From contig NZ_CAKMSJ010000004.1 of NCBI RefSeq assembly GCF_928381505.1, forward strand, positions 62,001-126,000: a stretch of 64,000 bases of DNA, read 5' to 3'. Origin of the DNA: Rothia endophytica (GTDB taxonomy: Bacteria > Actinomycetota > Actinomycetes > Actinomycetales > Micrococcaceae). The position numbers and the translations under genes are program-made. This document shows, piece by piece, positions 51,243 through 60,586 of the stretch. The notes beneath the pieces were generated by a model. That model ran no database searches, was not told the origin of the DNA, and worked only from the letters and a program-made list of their open reading frames with translations. Positions within the stretch are counted from its first letter, which is position 1. Each line of letters begins with the position of its first letter.

Positions 51243-54152
51243 TTAGTCCGTCACTTCAATGAGTCCCTTAGCCCCGCGTTCTGCCTGGGCAAAGTCATGG
51301 TTGACGAAGACGTAGGTGCCTGGCTCCGTGAAGGTCATCTCGACAAAGCCACCCTGGGCGGGGGCAAGGTCCAGTGCCTGGGAGGCGCCGCCGGCCTTGC
51401 CGAAGGCGTCCACACCCTCATCCAGGAGGTAACCACCTTCCTTATAGACGGTGTCGAATTGGCTGCCGACCACGTGAAAGCTGGTCCCGCCGCTAGGCCC
51501 GGCGGCCAACACCCAGATGCGCACGCGCTCACCGGTGGTCGCGGTCAGGGGGTTCTCTAGGTACTGGGTGGCGTGCCCATTGAACATGGTGAGGCTGGGG
51601 GTGCCCGCTGCGATGCCCTCGGGGCTGATAGCGGTCAGGACGCCGCCACCCGACTGAGCGTCGGCAGTGCCGGTTTCGGTCAGGTAGACATCGTTCTGAA
51701 CCAGCAGGTACTCTCGTTCAACGTCTGGCAGATCTGGTGGGTCAATGACGACTGCACCGAACATGCCGGCAGACATGTGCACGCTCATGGGCGCTGTGGC
51801 GCAGTGGTAGAGCCAGATGCCGCTGGCTACCGCTTCAAAACGGTAGACCAGACTCTCACCCGGGGCGATGGTGCGCATGACCTCATCGGGTGAGACGGTG
51901 CCAGCGTGGAAGTCCACTGAGTGCCCCATGGTGCCGTTGTTAATTAATGTAATTTCAAAAATATCGCCAACTTTTCCGTGGAGGGTGGGGCCCATGTAGT
52001 CCTCACCGAAGGTCCAGGCGTCCAGGGCTACACCGGGGGCAATTTCGCGCTGAAGTTCGTTGACCTCAAGAGTCTGGCGATGCACGGTCTTGCCGTCCAC
52101 TATCTCATCGGCCTCTACTGGTTCTAGCACGGGGGAGCGGGCTTCAAAATTCTCGGAGGGTTCCCCCTGCAAATCAATATCTGTGCCCTGTAAGAGCGCA
52201 CCGGTGCCAGCTGCACCATCAGCACTAGTGCCGCTGGCGTTCTGCCCATGCTGGTGTCCGCCTTCCAGGGTGCCGGTGGTGGTGACGGTGAAAGTCATGC
52301 CCATGGCGCGGTGCCCCACGACCGAGCACCAACCATCCAGTGCGCCGGTGATGATGCCGGCGTCCACGGTCTTGGTGGCGCCGGGGTCGATGCGGCCGGT
52401 GGAGGTGCCGTTAGCAAACGTCAGATCGTGGGCGTTAGCGGTGTCGGTGTTGGTGACCTCGATGACCAGGCGGTTGCCGAGGGGCACCTCCACGGTGTCG
52501 GGGGTAAAGCGCATATCGCTGGTTGCCTCCACCGAGATGGTGGTGGTCTGCCCGGTACCGGTGGACGTGGCGCCGCGGCTAAAGTTCAGCCCCACAGAGG
52601 CAGGGTCGGCGGCTATGCCGGCGGTGACTGCCAAGATGACTGCCAGTGCACCGATGAGCGCATTCCGCAGGTGGGGCAGCGGGGTCGGGGTTAGCGCTTC
52701 GGGGTCGGGCTTGGGGGCTTCACCGCGGGCTCGCGCCTGAATCATTTCCTTGCGGACCGCCACCGATTTTTTGACCCCGCGGATCATCAGCGGCACAAAA
52801 GCAAAGAGGGTGAAGGCACCTACCAGGGATACCAGGGTGCGCACCAGGGAGCCGGTAAAGCTGACCGGCAGGGCAAAGATCGCCAGGCAGAGATTAACCA
52901 TGAGGACGCGACCGGCGGCAAAACGGTTGAACTCCCAGTTTGCTTGGCGTACAGCCTTGGGGCCGCCGCCCATCCGGGCGGGCAGTAGGTAACTCATAGC
53001 ACCGAGTAACACCTGCACCAGGAAGCCCACCACCAGAATGGGGGTCATACTGCGCAACGGCAGGGTGTCAAAAGGTGAGGTAAAGACCAGGTAGGCGGTG
53101 AAGAGAGTGCCCACAAAGAACCAGGCGAATCCGGCTGCCACTGACATGGTGGCAAACTCTACCGGCTTCTTCTGGCGGCAGGTTCTGACCAGCAGCACAG
53201 CTACTAGCAGTAGTCCGGCGGCGTAGATAACCAGCCCGGCACCTGCCAGCAGGTTGAGCCCAGCCAAGGCGCCACCCACCGTTACTGCCAGGCCAGCGCA
53301 CATGACGCCCAGCGCTCGCAGGGAATCAGTGACCGCGCTGGGCAGCATCTTGGTGCGCAGCATGGTGGGCCAGAGCGTCATCAGGGTGCCCACCACCGTC
53401 AGCCCCACGAACCCCAAAATATTGACAGCTTCATGGGCCAGCAAGAGACGGCCGTGCCAGCTAGCGTTCAGACCGTCATGAGCAAGAATCGCACCGAAGG
53501 TCGCCCCCAGAGGTAGCAGCCAGCTGGCGGCAATGTAGTACTTGACGGTCGAGTTAAAGCGGGCGGGCAGGGCCGCTTTGAGCTGGGTCAGTAGGGCAAG
53601 ACCGTGCCAGGCGACGACCGCGCCCACGCCCAAGGAGCCCAGAATAGTGAGGGGGTAAATGTTAAAAACGATGCTGAGCATCAGCAGGATCATGCTGGCG
53701 TTCAGCGTGTAAATGCGCACCAGCTGTATTGGGCGGGCAGAATCCGGCAGGCGGTGTTTGAGTAGAGCTTCGGTGAAGTGCTGGCTCCAAATGAGGATGG
53801 AGTTGGTAATCAAGCCAAGCGTCACCATGTGCACCATGAGCCAGATGGATTCCGGGATCCACCGGTGGGTCATGAGCACCGCAAAGAGAGCAACAATCCA
53901 GTAGGTGACCGGTTTGGACGCCCGGCGGTGCCAGGTTGCCCTGCCGCTGGCAATCCTGCCTGCCTGCTGGCTGCTGACGGGGGAGCCCGGCGCATCTACC
54001 GGACGGCTGCCCAGGGTTAGAGTTTCACGGCGGGCCTGGCCCAGGCCAACATTAGCCCCGGTCGCACCGGTGCTAGCCGCACTTGCTTTATTTGCGTTGG
54101 CACCCTCTGCACCCTGCTGCTCTGCCTGCCTGCCAGCGTCCTGCCCGGTCAT
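51243..54152 (-). CDS. nirK: Membrane-fused copper nitrite reductase with extra cupredoxin domain
   Basis: A 969-residue three-part protein reducing nitrite to nitric oxide outside the membrane. Residues about 40-510 hold some 12 hydrophobic segments with scattered His. Residues about 535-630 form a cupredoxin with ligands AHDLTF (His) and WCSVVGHRAMGM (Cys, His, Met). Residues about 690-969 are the NirK core: GHSVDFHAG (type 1 His, catalytic Asp, type 2 His), WLYHCATAPMSVHMSAGM (type 2 His, type 1 Cys, His, Met) and TSFHVVGSQFDTVYKEGG (type 2 His). The short Cys-His spacing is AniA-like (class II). ATG 54152 has GGAG upstream. The fused cupredoxin may pass electrons to the type 1 copper (inference). 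Confidence 0.9.
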   Translation of the reverse strand: MTGQDAGRQAEQQGAEGANANKASAASTGATGANVGLGQARRETLTLGSRPVDAPGSPVSSQQAGRIASGRATWHRRASKPVTYWIVALFAVLMTHRWIPESIWLMVHMVTLGLITNSILIWSQHFTEALLKHRLPDSARPIQLVRIYTLNASMILLMLSIVFNIYPLTILGSLGVGAVVAWHGLALLTQLKAALPARFNSTVKYYIAASWLLPLGATFGAILAHDGLNASWHGRLLLAHEAVNILGFVGLTVVGTLMTLWPTMLRTKMLPSAVTDSLRALGVMCAGLAVTVGGALAGLNLLAGAGLVIYAAGLLLVAVLLVRTCRQKKPVEFATMSVAAGFAWFFVGTLFTAYLVFTSPFDTLPLRSMTPILVVGFLVQVLLGAMSYLLPARMGGGPKAVRQANWEFNRFAAGRVLMVNLCLAIFALPVSFTGSLVRTLVSLVGAFTLFAFVPLMIRGVKKSVAVRKEMIQARARGEAPKPDPEALTPTPLPHLRNALIGALAVILAVTAGIAADPASVGLNFSRGATSTGTGQTTTISVEATSDMRFTPDTVEVPLGNRLVIEVTNTDTANAHDLTFANGTSTGRIDPGATKTVDAGIITGALDGWCSVVGHRAMGMTFTVTTTGTLEGGHQHGQNASGTSADGAAGTGALLQGTDIDLQGEPSENFEARSPVLEPVEADEIVDGKTVHRQTLEVNELQREIAPGVALDAWTFGEDYMGPTLHGKVGDIFEITLINNGTMGHSVDFHAGTVSPDEVMRTIAPGESLVYRFEAVASGIWLYHCATAPMSVHMSAGMFGAVVIDPPDLPDVEREYLLVQNDVYLTETGTADAQSGGGVLTAISPEGIAAGTPSLTMFNGHATQYLENPLTATTGERVRIWVLAAGPSGGTSFHVVGSQFDTVYKEGGYLLDEGVDAFGKAGGASQALDLAPAQGGFVEMTFTEPGTYVFVNHDFAQAERGAKGLIEVTD

Positions 54153-54218
54153 TACCACTCCAAAAATTAGTATTAGCTGTACCGATTATACGCGCGGCGC
54201 CCAGCCATCACGAACCGA

Positions 54219-54224
54219 TAGAGT
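54219..54224 (+). promoter_or_regulatory. Putative -10 of a leaderless promoter
   Basis: TAGAGT lies seven bases before the ATG at 54232, with no ribosome binding site. Confidence 0.5.
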
Positions 54225-54231
54225 TAAGCCC

Positions 54232-54729
54232 ATGATCATTTTCATCACCATCATCGCCGCCCTGCTGATTGCCGTGGGCTGTATCGGCATCATCTACCCC
54301 GTTCTGCCCGGGTCCTTCGCTGTACTGGTCGGCCTAATCCTCTGGGGCTTGACGGTGCGCGGCCCCGAAGGTTGGTGGACGCTGGGCCTTGGCAGCGCCC
54401 TGGTCATTGCGGGCATGCTAGCCCAGGCGGCACTGACCGGCCGCACCATGAAGAAGCGGGCGATCCCCAACAAGTCCATCCTCTGGGGCGTTATCGGTGC
54501 GGTCATCGGTATGTTCGTCATTCCCGTGGTTGGTCTTTTCGTCGGCTTCGCCGTGGCTCTCCTCATCAGCGAAACCACCCGCAGCAGCGGCGATTTCACC
54601 ACCTCCCTGCGCAACACCGGCGCCGCCCTGCGCTCAATGGGGCTGGGCATGCTGGTTGAATTCGCCTGCGCGCTCACCGCTGGCAGCATCTTTACCATCG
54701 CCGTCTTCACCTACTTCATCACCCTCTAA
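54232..54729 (+). CDS. DUF456 family membrane protein
   Basis: A 165-residue protein with about four or five membrane segments. The glycine-rich core (GCIGIIYPVLPGSFAVLVGLILWGL; GVIGAVIGMFVIPVVGLFVGFAVALLISE) is typical of DUF456. Function unknown. A longer in-frame ORF upstream overlaps the nirK gene and is rejected. It is divergent from nirK and apparently leaderless. Confidence 0.82.
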   Translation: MIIFITIIAALLIAVGCIGIIYPVLPGSFAVLVGLILWGLTVRGPEGWWTLGLGSALVIAGMLAQAALTGRTMKKRAIPNKSILWGVIGAVIGMFVIPVVGLFVGFAVALLISETTRSSGDFTTSLRNTGAALRSMGLGMLVEFACALTAGSIFTIAVFTYFITL

Positions 54730-54761
54730 CCCTTTGCATCGCGCCGCCCGCGCCCAGCCGG

Positions 54762-54767
54762 TAAAGT
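54762..54767 (+). promoter_or_regulatory. Putative -10 of a leaderless promoter
   Basis: TAAAGT lies eight bases before the ATG at 54776, with no ribosome binding site. Confidence 0.5.
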
Positions 54768-54775
54768 GGTGACTC

Positions 54776-55228
54776 ATGAAATCATTGCCAGCCTCCCTCT
54801 TGCTGAGCGCCACCGCAATTATGCAGGCACTCGCAATCTTCCGTTACACCGAGAACACCATGAGCTTCACCGGGCAGGTTTTCTTTCCCGTGCTGTTTGC
54901 GCTGATGGCGGTTTACATCTCCTGGAAGAACCGGGAACGTAGCGGGCAGTTTGCCCTGTTGCACATCATCATTGTGGCGCTTGCCGTGGTGACACTGGCT
55001 GCAAGCTTCGCGGGTATGACCGCGAGCCTCTACTACTTCTACCCATCCGCTTACGTCTACTACGCGGCACTGGGTCTCTTGGTGTTAGAGCTGGGCTTGC
55101 GTATCGCTGCCCTGCCCAAAAAAGAGAAGTCGGCGCGTGAACCCCGCCGTAAGAAGACCCAGCGCGGCACCAACCTGGTAGCCGTTAAAAAGGACGCCGG
55201 CAACAGCTCAACTGCGACGGGCGAGTAA
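54776..55228 (+). CDS. Small membrane protein of unknown function
   Basis: A 150-residue protein with four predicted membrane segments (residues about 5-20, 30-45, 58-80, 87-107) and a basic, Lys/Arg-rich C-terminal tail. No family recognised. It precedes the GT87-like gene by four bases, so the two are probably cotranscribed. Confidence 0.7.
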   Translation: MKSLPASLLLSATAIMQALAIFRYTENTMSFTGQVFFPVLFALMAVYISWKNRERSGQFALLHIIIVALAVVTLAASFAGMTASLYYFYPSAYVYYAALGLLVLELGLRIAALPKKEKSAREPRRKKTQRGTNLVAVKKDAGNSSTATGE

Positions 55229-55232
55229 GCCT

Positions 55233-56516
55233 TTGGGTCTGCTCAAACTTGATGCTCCGGTGCGCGGTAGACACTGGATTTTTTTGCTGCTGGCCGCCGC
55301 CTGGTTCATCTACATCGCCCGCGACCATTTCCACACCTCCATGGTGGTCTTTGGTCAGGACTTTGCGGTCTACCGCAGCGGTGCTGGGGTCATGTTTGCC
55401 GGAATGTATGAGGGTAAGGGTCTCTATGACTACCACTTAGAGAATGGTCAGCCCATTACCCTGCCCTTCACCTACCCACCCTTTGCGGTGATGGTCTTTG
55501 CTCCCTTCGCCTTTCTGCCGCTGGCAGCAGGCTCGGGCTTTATGACCCTGCTAGCGCTGCTGGCTGCGCTCTGGCTAGCAGTTTTGCTGCTCAACTACGC
55601 CCATGCCCGCGGCTATAGCGTACACGGTGAGAGCTTCTTCGGGTCTTACACCCTGGTGGTTTTTCTGGCGACTCTCATGACGCTGGTAGCGCCCTGGGAC
55701 CGTGGTATCGAGCTGGGTCAAATCAACCCGCTCATCTTCCTGCTGGTTATGGTTGACCTGCTGCGTCCGGCAACCCGGGTGCCCCGCGGCGTCCTCATCG
55801 GTATTGCTGGTGGCATCAAGCTCACCCCGCTTGCCTTTGGTCTGATTCTGCTCATGCGCCGGGACTATAAGGGCGTGCTGGCTCTGGGCGCTAGCTTTGC
55901 GGCAACCGTTGCCGCCGGCTTTATCTTCATGCGTGATGAAGCCTTTGATTTCTGGTTCTTCGCGATCTCAGACCCCTCACGCGTGGGCAACATCGGTTAC
56001 GTCGATAACATCTCTGTTCAGGGTCTGCTCATGCACCTGGGGCTGGACGAAGGGCCGCTACTCTCTGCCCTGCGTCTAGGCATCCTTGCCCTGCTCTTTG
56101 TGGGAACCGCCGCTGCCATCCCGGTGCTCCACCGCCGCGGTATGGTCTTCTCAGAAATCTCGCTCAACGCTTTTCTGATGATGGCACTCTCGCCCATCTC
56201 CTGGTCCCACCACTTCATCTGGCTGCCGGTCTTTATCGCAGCCCTGGTGTTGGACGCCTTCCCGGTCTTCTTCCGGTCAGCTCCCACTGGGGTGCGCTGG
56301 TTGGCGGGTGCACTGGCGCTGGTAGGGGTTGCCGGGGTGAGTTATGGCCCCATGAAGCTTGCTATTAAGCTGGACCCCACCACTCACAACCTGGACGAGC
56401 TCAGCGCATCATCGCTGTTCATCTCGTCTCTGCCGATGGCGGCACTGACCCTGCTCACCCTCATTTGGCTGGCAACAGTTTGGTGCTACCGAAAGCCCCG
56501 AGCGCAGGAAATCTAA
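55233..56516 (+). CDS. GT87-like polyprenyl-phosphate-sugar glycosyltransferase (DUF2029)
   Basis: A 427-residue integral membrane protein with about 10-11 hydrophobic segments and an early extracytoplasmic Asp in GQDFAVYRSGAGVMFAGMYEGKGLYDY. This pattern is typical of the GT-C family GT87 (polyprenol-phosphomannose-dependent mannosyltransferases). It also has FTYPPFAVMVFAPFAFLP, ELGQINPLIFLLVMVDL and GIAGGIKLTPLAFGLILLM, which match the family. It probably adds mannose or a related sugar to a lipid or wall glycan. The TTG start is supported only by a weak site. Confidence 0.82.
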   Translation: MGLLKLDAPVRGRHWIFLLLAAAWFIYIARDHFHTSMVVFGQDFAVYRSGAGVMFAGMYEGKGLYDYHLENGQPITLPFTYPPFAVMVFAPFAFLPLAAGSGFMTLLALLAALWLAVLLLNYAHARGYSVHGESFFGSYTLVVFLATLMTLVAPWDRGIELGQINPLIFLLVMVDLLRPATRVPRGVLIGIAGGIKLTPLAFGLILLMRRDYKGVLALGASFAATVAAGFIFMRDEAFDFWFFAISDPSRVGNIGYVDNISVQGLLMHLGLDEGPLLSALRLGILALLFVGTAAAIPVLHRRGMVFSEISLNAFLMMALSPISWSHHFIWLPVFIAALVLDAFPVFFRSAPTGVRWLAGALALVGVAGVSYGPMKLAIKLDPTTHNLDELSASSLFISSLPMAALTLLTLIWLATVWCYRKPRAQEI

Positions 56517-56528
56517 ACGCACAAAGAG

Positions 56529-56573
56529 ATGCCCGGGCGCGTTTCCTTAGCTGTAGGAAACCCGCCCGGGCAT
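56529..56573 (+). terminator. Terminator after the GT87-like gene
   Basis: The arms ATGCCCGGGCG and CGCCCGGGCAT, with an inner GTTTCC/GGAAAC pairing, are followed by TTTTGTC. It may also serve the convergent gene at 56586. Confidence 0.88.
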
Positions 56574-56585
56574 TTTGTCTCTGAG

Positions 56586-57884
56586 CTAGTGGGCCTTAAT
56601 CTCCCACGAACCGGAGTAGGGTTCCATCGAAATATACTGCTTGCCGGTGGGGAAGGTGATGCTGCCCTTGAAGGGGCTGAGGCTGGTGCGTAGTACCGTT
56701 ACCTCATAGTCATCCACTGATCCGGTGCTGGAATTAATCTCAAGGTCACCGCCGTATTCATCGGTGGCATTGAAGCTGATATCGGCGGTTATCTCCGCGT
56801 CCTCATCAATCCTGAAGGCAGTAGCGTTCTCGCCCGTAAGGGTTTCGCCGGACTTCAGCGCCGGTGCCTTATCGGGGGTGTGGAGGGTAATCGTCCAGTC
56901 GCCCTCAGCTTCAATCTCCAGCTGGACGGTGCGGTCCTCAGCGTCGTAGAGGTTTGAATCTAACCAGTAGGATCCACTGCCTTCTTGCCCGTAAATGGAA
57001 CTATAAACAGAGCTGTTAGTTTCTCCGTTTGCATCGAGGGAGCGGACGCGGAAGTCTGAGTACTCGTCCTCACCAGTGAAGGAGTACTCCAACCAGACCA
57101 CACTGTCAGCCCCGCCCGGCTTTTCAATGTCAAAGGTGCTGTCACCGCTGCCACTGTAGACGGGTGAATCGGCTGAGCCGCTATTGCTAGTATCGCTTGA
57201 ATCACTGGAGCCGCTGTCTGAGAGCCAGGAACTATCTGAATTACTTGAATCAGTGGTGGTAAAAGTGTTGTAAGTAATCCCACCGATGACAAAGATAAGA
57301 CCAACAATGAGGGCTAAGAGCAGCAAGAGGATGCCGCCAATAACGCCGATGATCAGCCCGGTTTTGCTCTTAGGCTGTTCACCTGCTGGCTGACCATTGT
57401 AGGGCGCCGCGCCGCTGTAGGCCCCTGGCCCTGTTGGCCCACCGGTGTTGGGATAGGTCCCAGTTGAAGAACCGGGGTAAGCGCCGGTGAAGCCGGGCTG
57501 TGCTTCGGTACCAAGGGGGACGGTTGCTGCGTCATCAAATCTATCGCTTGCAGCACCATCTGCCCGTAGACTCCCTGCTGTTTCATCGCTGGCAAGTGAG
57601 GGTTGCTGATCCTCCGGCAGCGTTTGGCGTATCGTTTCAGAAACAGCGGCATAGGGGTTGGTACCTGCTGAATCTTTTTCAGTTTCGGGCGACAGAAACT
57701 CGGTGCGGTCTGCCTCGTCTGTATGACCCCGGCGGGTGCTATCTAGGTCATTTTCTTCAACCCAAAAATCCCAGCCTTCAGGTGCCTCGCCCCAGGCGGG
57801 GTCAGGTTGCCAGCCTGGTTGCGGTGTCCAATCCTTGGTGGGTGGTGCGGGCCAATTGGGCGGGGGATTGAAAATGAGAGCCAC
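56586..57884 (-). CDS. Membrane-anchored extracellular protein with PPNW/PGW repeats
   Basis: A 432-residue protein. The N-terminus (FNPPPNWPAPPTKDWTPQPGWQPDPAWGEAPEGW) is the aromatic-proline module seen at the start of many actinobacterial membrane proteins. A disordered Pro/Gly/Ser region follows, then one membrane segment (about 175-200, GLIIGVIGGILLLLLALIVGLIFVIGG). A Ser/Asp-rich linker and a beta-rich extracellular domain of about 170 residues complete it. GTG 57884 is preferred, with AGAAAGG upstream; an in-frame start 44 codons earlier would overlap the divergent gene at 57991. Function unknown. Confidence 0.75.
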   Translation of the reverse strand: MALIFNPPPNWPAPPTKDWTPQPGWQPDPAWGEAPEGWDFWVEENDLDSTRRGHTDEADRTEFLSPETEKDSAGTNPYAAVSETIRQTLPEDQQPSLASDETAGSLRADGAASDRFDDAATVPLGTEAQPGFTGAYPGSSTGTYPNTGGPTGPGAYSGAAPYNGQPAGEQPKSKTGLIIGVIGGILLLLLALIVGLIFVIGGITYNTFTTTDSSNSDSSWLSDSGSSDSSDTSNSGSADSPVYSGSGDSTFDIEKPGGADSVVWLEYSFTGEDEYSDFRVRSLDANGETNSSVYSSIYGQEGSGSYWLDSNLYDAEDRTVQLEIEAEGDWTITLHTPDKAPALKSGETLTGENATAFRIDEDAEITADISFNATDEYGGDLEINSSTGSVDDYEVTVLRTSLSPFKGSITFPTGKQYISMEPYSGSWEIKAH

Positions 57885-57978
57885 GGGTATGCCTTTCTGA
57901 ATTTCTATACCTCTACCGTACCGCCTTGCCCTTCGCTCTTGGCCTGCTAAAAATTCTGTGACGGTAGGTTTTCTTGCG

Positions 57979-57984
57979 TAAGGT
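57979..57984 (+). promoter_or_regulatory. Putative -10 of a leaderless promoter
   Basis: TAAGGT lies six bases before the ATG at 57991. The intervening TGGAGT is too close to serve as a ribosome site. Confidence 0.45.
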
Positions 57985-57990
57985 TGGAGT

Positions 57991-59136
57991 ATGAGCGAAA
58001 ACAGCAGAGAGCACACCCCTTGGAGCGCACCCGGTCATAACGCCGCCCCGCACGCCCCCCAACCACTACAGGGACACTACGGCCAGCAGCCGCAACAACC
58101 TCAGTATGGTGATCTTCCGGTCCAACCACTTCCTGACAATCAGACCCCGCCCCTACAGGTGCCACCGCCGGGGTGGCGTCCGGGCTACCGTGCTGAAACC
58201 CAAGAGCTGGGCTACCACCGGTTAGCATTGGCAGACCCCAAGAACCGCTGGTGGTCACCCCTGGTAGAAGCCGCAATTGGTGTACCTCTGTATTTAGTGC
58301 TGAGTCTTCTGATAAGCATTCCGCTAGTTATTATGAGCATCTCAAATCGCAGAGACATGCTGGGGCTCAACGACATTGATTCCACCATGCAGCGGATCCA
58401 GAGCTCCGCCCTGGAATCCCCGCTCATGTTCGCCTTCATGTTCGGCTCAGTGGCGCTCATGTTCCCGGTCATGTGGCTGGCCCGCCTCATCATCGGCCCC
58501 AAACCCTGGGGGCTGGTTCACTCGGTGGTAGGGCGCATGCGCTGGGGCTGGCTACTGACCTGCTGCGGTATCGCTGCCTTGCTTTTTGTGGTGTTCCCTG
58601 TCGCTCTTGACCTTGCAACCGGGGGGAACCTGACCTTCGAGTCCAAAACTCAGGGCAACACTTTGGCAATCCTGCTCTTGCTGGTGGTACTCATCGTTCC
58701 CTTTCAAGCCTACGCTGAGGAGCTGGTCTTCCGCGGCTACCTACTACAAACCGTAGGTCGCTGGCTCAAGCACCCCGCCTGGGCTATCGTCCTTCCTGCA
58801 CCGCTCTTTATGCTGGGCCACGCCTACGACCTCTGGGCGCAGCTCTCCATCTTGGTCATGGCGCTAGCCGCTGGTTTTGTCACCTGGCGTACCGGCGGCT
58901 TAGAAGCAGCGATTGCCCTGCACGTCGTCAATAACCTGGTGGCTATGACCTTCGGCATTTACGGCCTGGCTGACCCCTTCGTCCTGGAGGGCTCCACCTG
59001 GGTCAACCTGGTATCGGCAGTTATCACCCAGGGCGTCTTTGTTCTGGTGGTGCTCTGGGCGGCTAAGAAACGGAAGCTGGCGCGTACCCGCACCGCTCAG
59101 GTCTGGGTTAAGGACGAGGTTACCGGCGCCCGCTAG
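57991..59136 (+). CDS. CPBP family intramembrane metalloprotease
   Basis: A 381-residue protein with a Pro/Gln-rich cytoplasmic tail (about 1-85) and about eight membrane segments. The CPBP/Abi motifs are complete: AEELVFRGYLL (Glu-Glu-Arg, near 251-257), FMLGHAYD (His) and HVVNNLVAM (His-Asn). Members are Rce1-like proteases that process lipoproteins, prenylated peptides or bacteriocins. It is followed after 21 bases by the aminopeptidase gene, which appears to have its own promoter. Confidence 0.88.
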   Translation: MSENSREHTPWSAPGHNAAPHAPQPLQGHYGQQPQQPQYGDLPVQPLPDNQTPPLQVPPPGWRPGYRAETQELGYHRLALADPKNRWWSPLVEAAIGVPLYLVLSLLISIPLVIMSISNRRDMLGLNDIDSTMQRIQSSALESPLMFAFMFGSVALMFPVMWLARLIIGPKPWGLVHSVVGRMRWGWLLTCCGIAALLFVVFPVALDLATGGNLTFESKTQGNTLAILLLLVVLIVPFQAYAEELVFRGYLLQTVGRWLKHPAWAIVLPAPLFMLGHAYDLWAQLSILVMALAAGFVTWRTGGLEAAIALHVVNNLVAMTFGIYGLADPFVLEGSTWVNLVSAVITQGVFVLVVLWAAKKRKLARTRTAQVWVKDEVTGAR

Positions 59137-59144
59137 CAGTTCGC

Positions 59145-59150
59145 TAGACT
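59145..59150 (+). promoter_or_regulatory. Putative -10 of a leaderless promoter
   Basis: TAGACT lies seven bases before the ATG at 59158, with no ribosome binding site. Confidence 0.5.
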
Positions 59151-59157
59151 GTGTTCT

Positions 59158-60459
59158 ATGACTCACCAAGCCCTTGACCCCCAGAACAATATTGCTGAAC
59201 TCGCCGATTTTGTGGCGTCGTCACCTACCTCCTTCCACGCTGCAGCGCAGAGTGCTCGCCGTCTGACGGATGCCGGTTTTACTGAACTGCAGGAGAGCCA
59301 GCCCTGGAGCGATGAAGCCGCCACCGGCAAGCACTTTGTGGTGCGCGACGGGGCGATCATTGCTTGGGTAGGGTCACCCACCCACCAGAGCTACCGTGTG
59401 CTAGGTGCCCACACCGATTCACCGGGTTTCAAGGTCAAGCCTGCCTCATCGGTGCGTACTCTGGCTTGGAACCAGGTGGGGGTTGAGGTCTATGGCGGCC
59501 CTCTGCTGAACTCCTGGCTGGATCGCGAACTGCGCCTGGCAGGCCGTCTGACCGTGCTGGTGAATGGGCAGCTTGAGACCCGTTTAGTCGCCACCGATGC
59601 TATCGCCCGCATCCCGCAGCTGGCCATCCACCTGGACCGTGAAGCCAACTCCGGGCTCAAACTGGATAAGCAAGCCAATCTCTACCCGGTCTGGGGTTTC
59701 GGGGATTCCCGCGGGGACGTCCTCGCCTACCTGGCCGAACGGGCCGAAGGCGGCGCTCTAGACCCTGCAGCAATCGTGGGCTACGACCTACTCTTTGCCG
59801 ACGCCCAGACCCCGCGCACCTTTGGTGAAAACGGGGAGCTGTTTGCCTCCGGACGCCTGGATAATCTTTCCTCAGTCCACGCCGGCCTCACCGCGCTACA
59901 GCGGGTGGCAGACGCCGGAACAGTGGGTGACCACACCCTCATGTTTGCCGCTTTCGACCACGAAGAGATTGGCTCTGAAACTCGATCGGGTGCCGCTGGC
60001 CCCTTCCTTGAGGACGTCCTGGTGCGGCTCTCAGAAGCCCGCGGTGAAAGCCTGGAGACCTACCGCCGGTCTGTCGCCGAGTCAGTCTGCCTATCAGCGG
60101 ACGCCGGGCACCTGGTGCACCCCAACTACGTTGGTCACCATGACACCACCGTCCGCCCCGTTCCCGGCGGCGGCCCCCTGCTCAAAATCAACGCCAACCA
60201 GCGCTATGCCACCGATTCTGTAGGAGCGGGTATTTTCGCCCAGGCTTGTGCCAAAGCCGGTGTTCCTTACCAGCAGTTTGTCTCTAACAACAACGTGCCC
60301 TGTGGCTCCACCATCGGCCCCATTACCGCCACGCGTCTGGGGATGCGCACCGTGGACGTCGGCGTCGGGCTGCTCTCCATGCACTCGGCGCGCGAGATGG
60401 TCAGCGTGGCAGATATGGCGCACCTGACTGGCGCCATCGAAGGCTTCTTCACCCTGTAA
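59158..60459 (+). CDS. M18 family aminopeptidase
   Basis: A 433-residue cytosolic dinuclear zinc aminopeptidase (aspartyl aminopeptidase/ApeB family). Metal-site motifs are GAHTDSPGFKVKP (His, near 83), SGRLDNLSSVHAGL (bridging Asp), FDHEEIGSETRSGAAGP (Glu-Glu), SADAGHLVHPNY (Asp) and VGLLSMHSARE (His). It probably removes N-terminal, often acidic, residues during peptide turnover. A strong terminator follows. Confidence 0.92.
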   Translation: MTHQALDPQNNIAELADFVASSPTSFHAAAQSARRLTDAGFTELQESQPWSDEAATGKHFVVRDGAIIAWVGSPTHQSYRVLGAHTDSPGFKVKPASSVRTLAWNQVGVEVYGGPLLNSWLDRELRLAGRLTVLVNGQLETRLVATDAIARIPQLAIHLDREANSGLKLDKQANLYPVWGFGDSRGDVLAYLAERAEGGALDPAAIVGYDLLFADAQTPRTFGENGELFASGRLDNLSSVHAGLTALQRVADAGTVGDHTLMFAAFDHEEIGSETRSGAAGPFLEDVLVRLSEARGESLETYRRSVAESVCLSADAGHLVHPNYVGHHDTTVRPVPGGGPLLKINANQRYATDSVGAGIFAQACAKAGVPYQQFVSNNNVPCGSTIGPITATRLGMRTVDVGVGLLSMHSAREMVSVADMAHLTGAIEGFFTL

Positions 60460-60521
60460 GTAAGGGTAAGGCTCCGTAATCGACGGGTATGCTCATGCCA
60501 GCTAACGAACGTGTACTAAAA

Positions 60522-60556
60522 CGCCGAGCGTGCGACCTAAAGTCGCACGCTCGGCG
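60522..60556. terminator. Terminator between M18 aminopeptidase and nadE
   Basis: A perfect 15-bp stem CGCCGAGCGTGCGAC / GTCGCACGCTCGGCG with loop CTAAA lies between convergent genes. Only weak U-content follows on either side. Confidence 0.75.
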
Positions 60557-60586
60557 ATAAGACGCACATTCGCGGAGGGGCGCTAC

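Noticed and set aside
53905..54231. Upstream extension of the DUF456 gene
   Set aside because: It overlaps the nirK coding region and adds non-family sequence; the ATG at 54232 fits both the family and a -10 hexamer.
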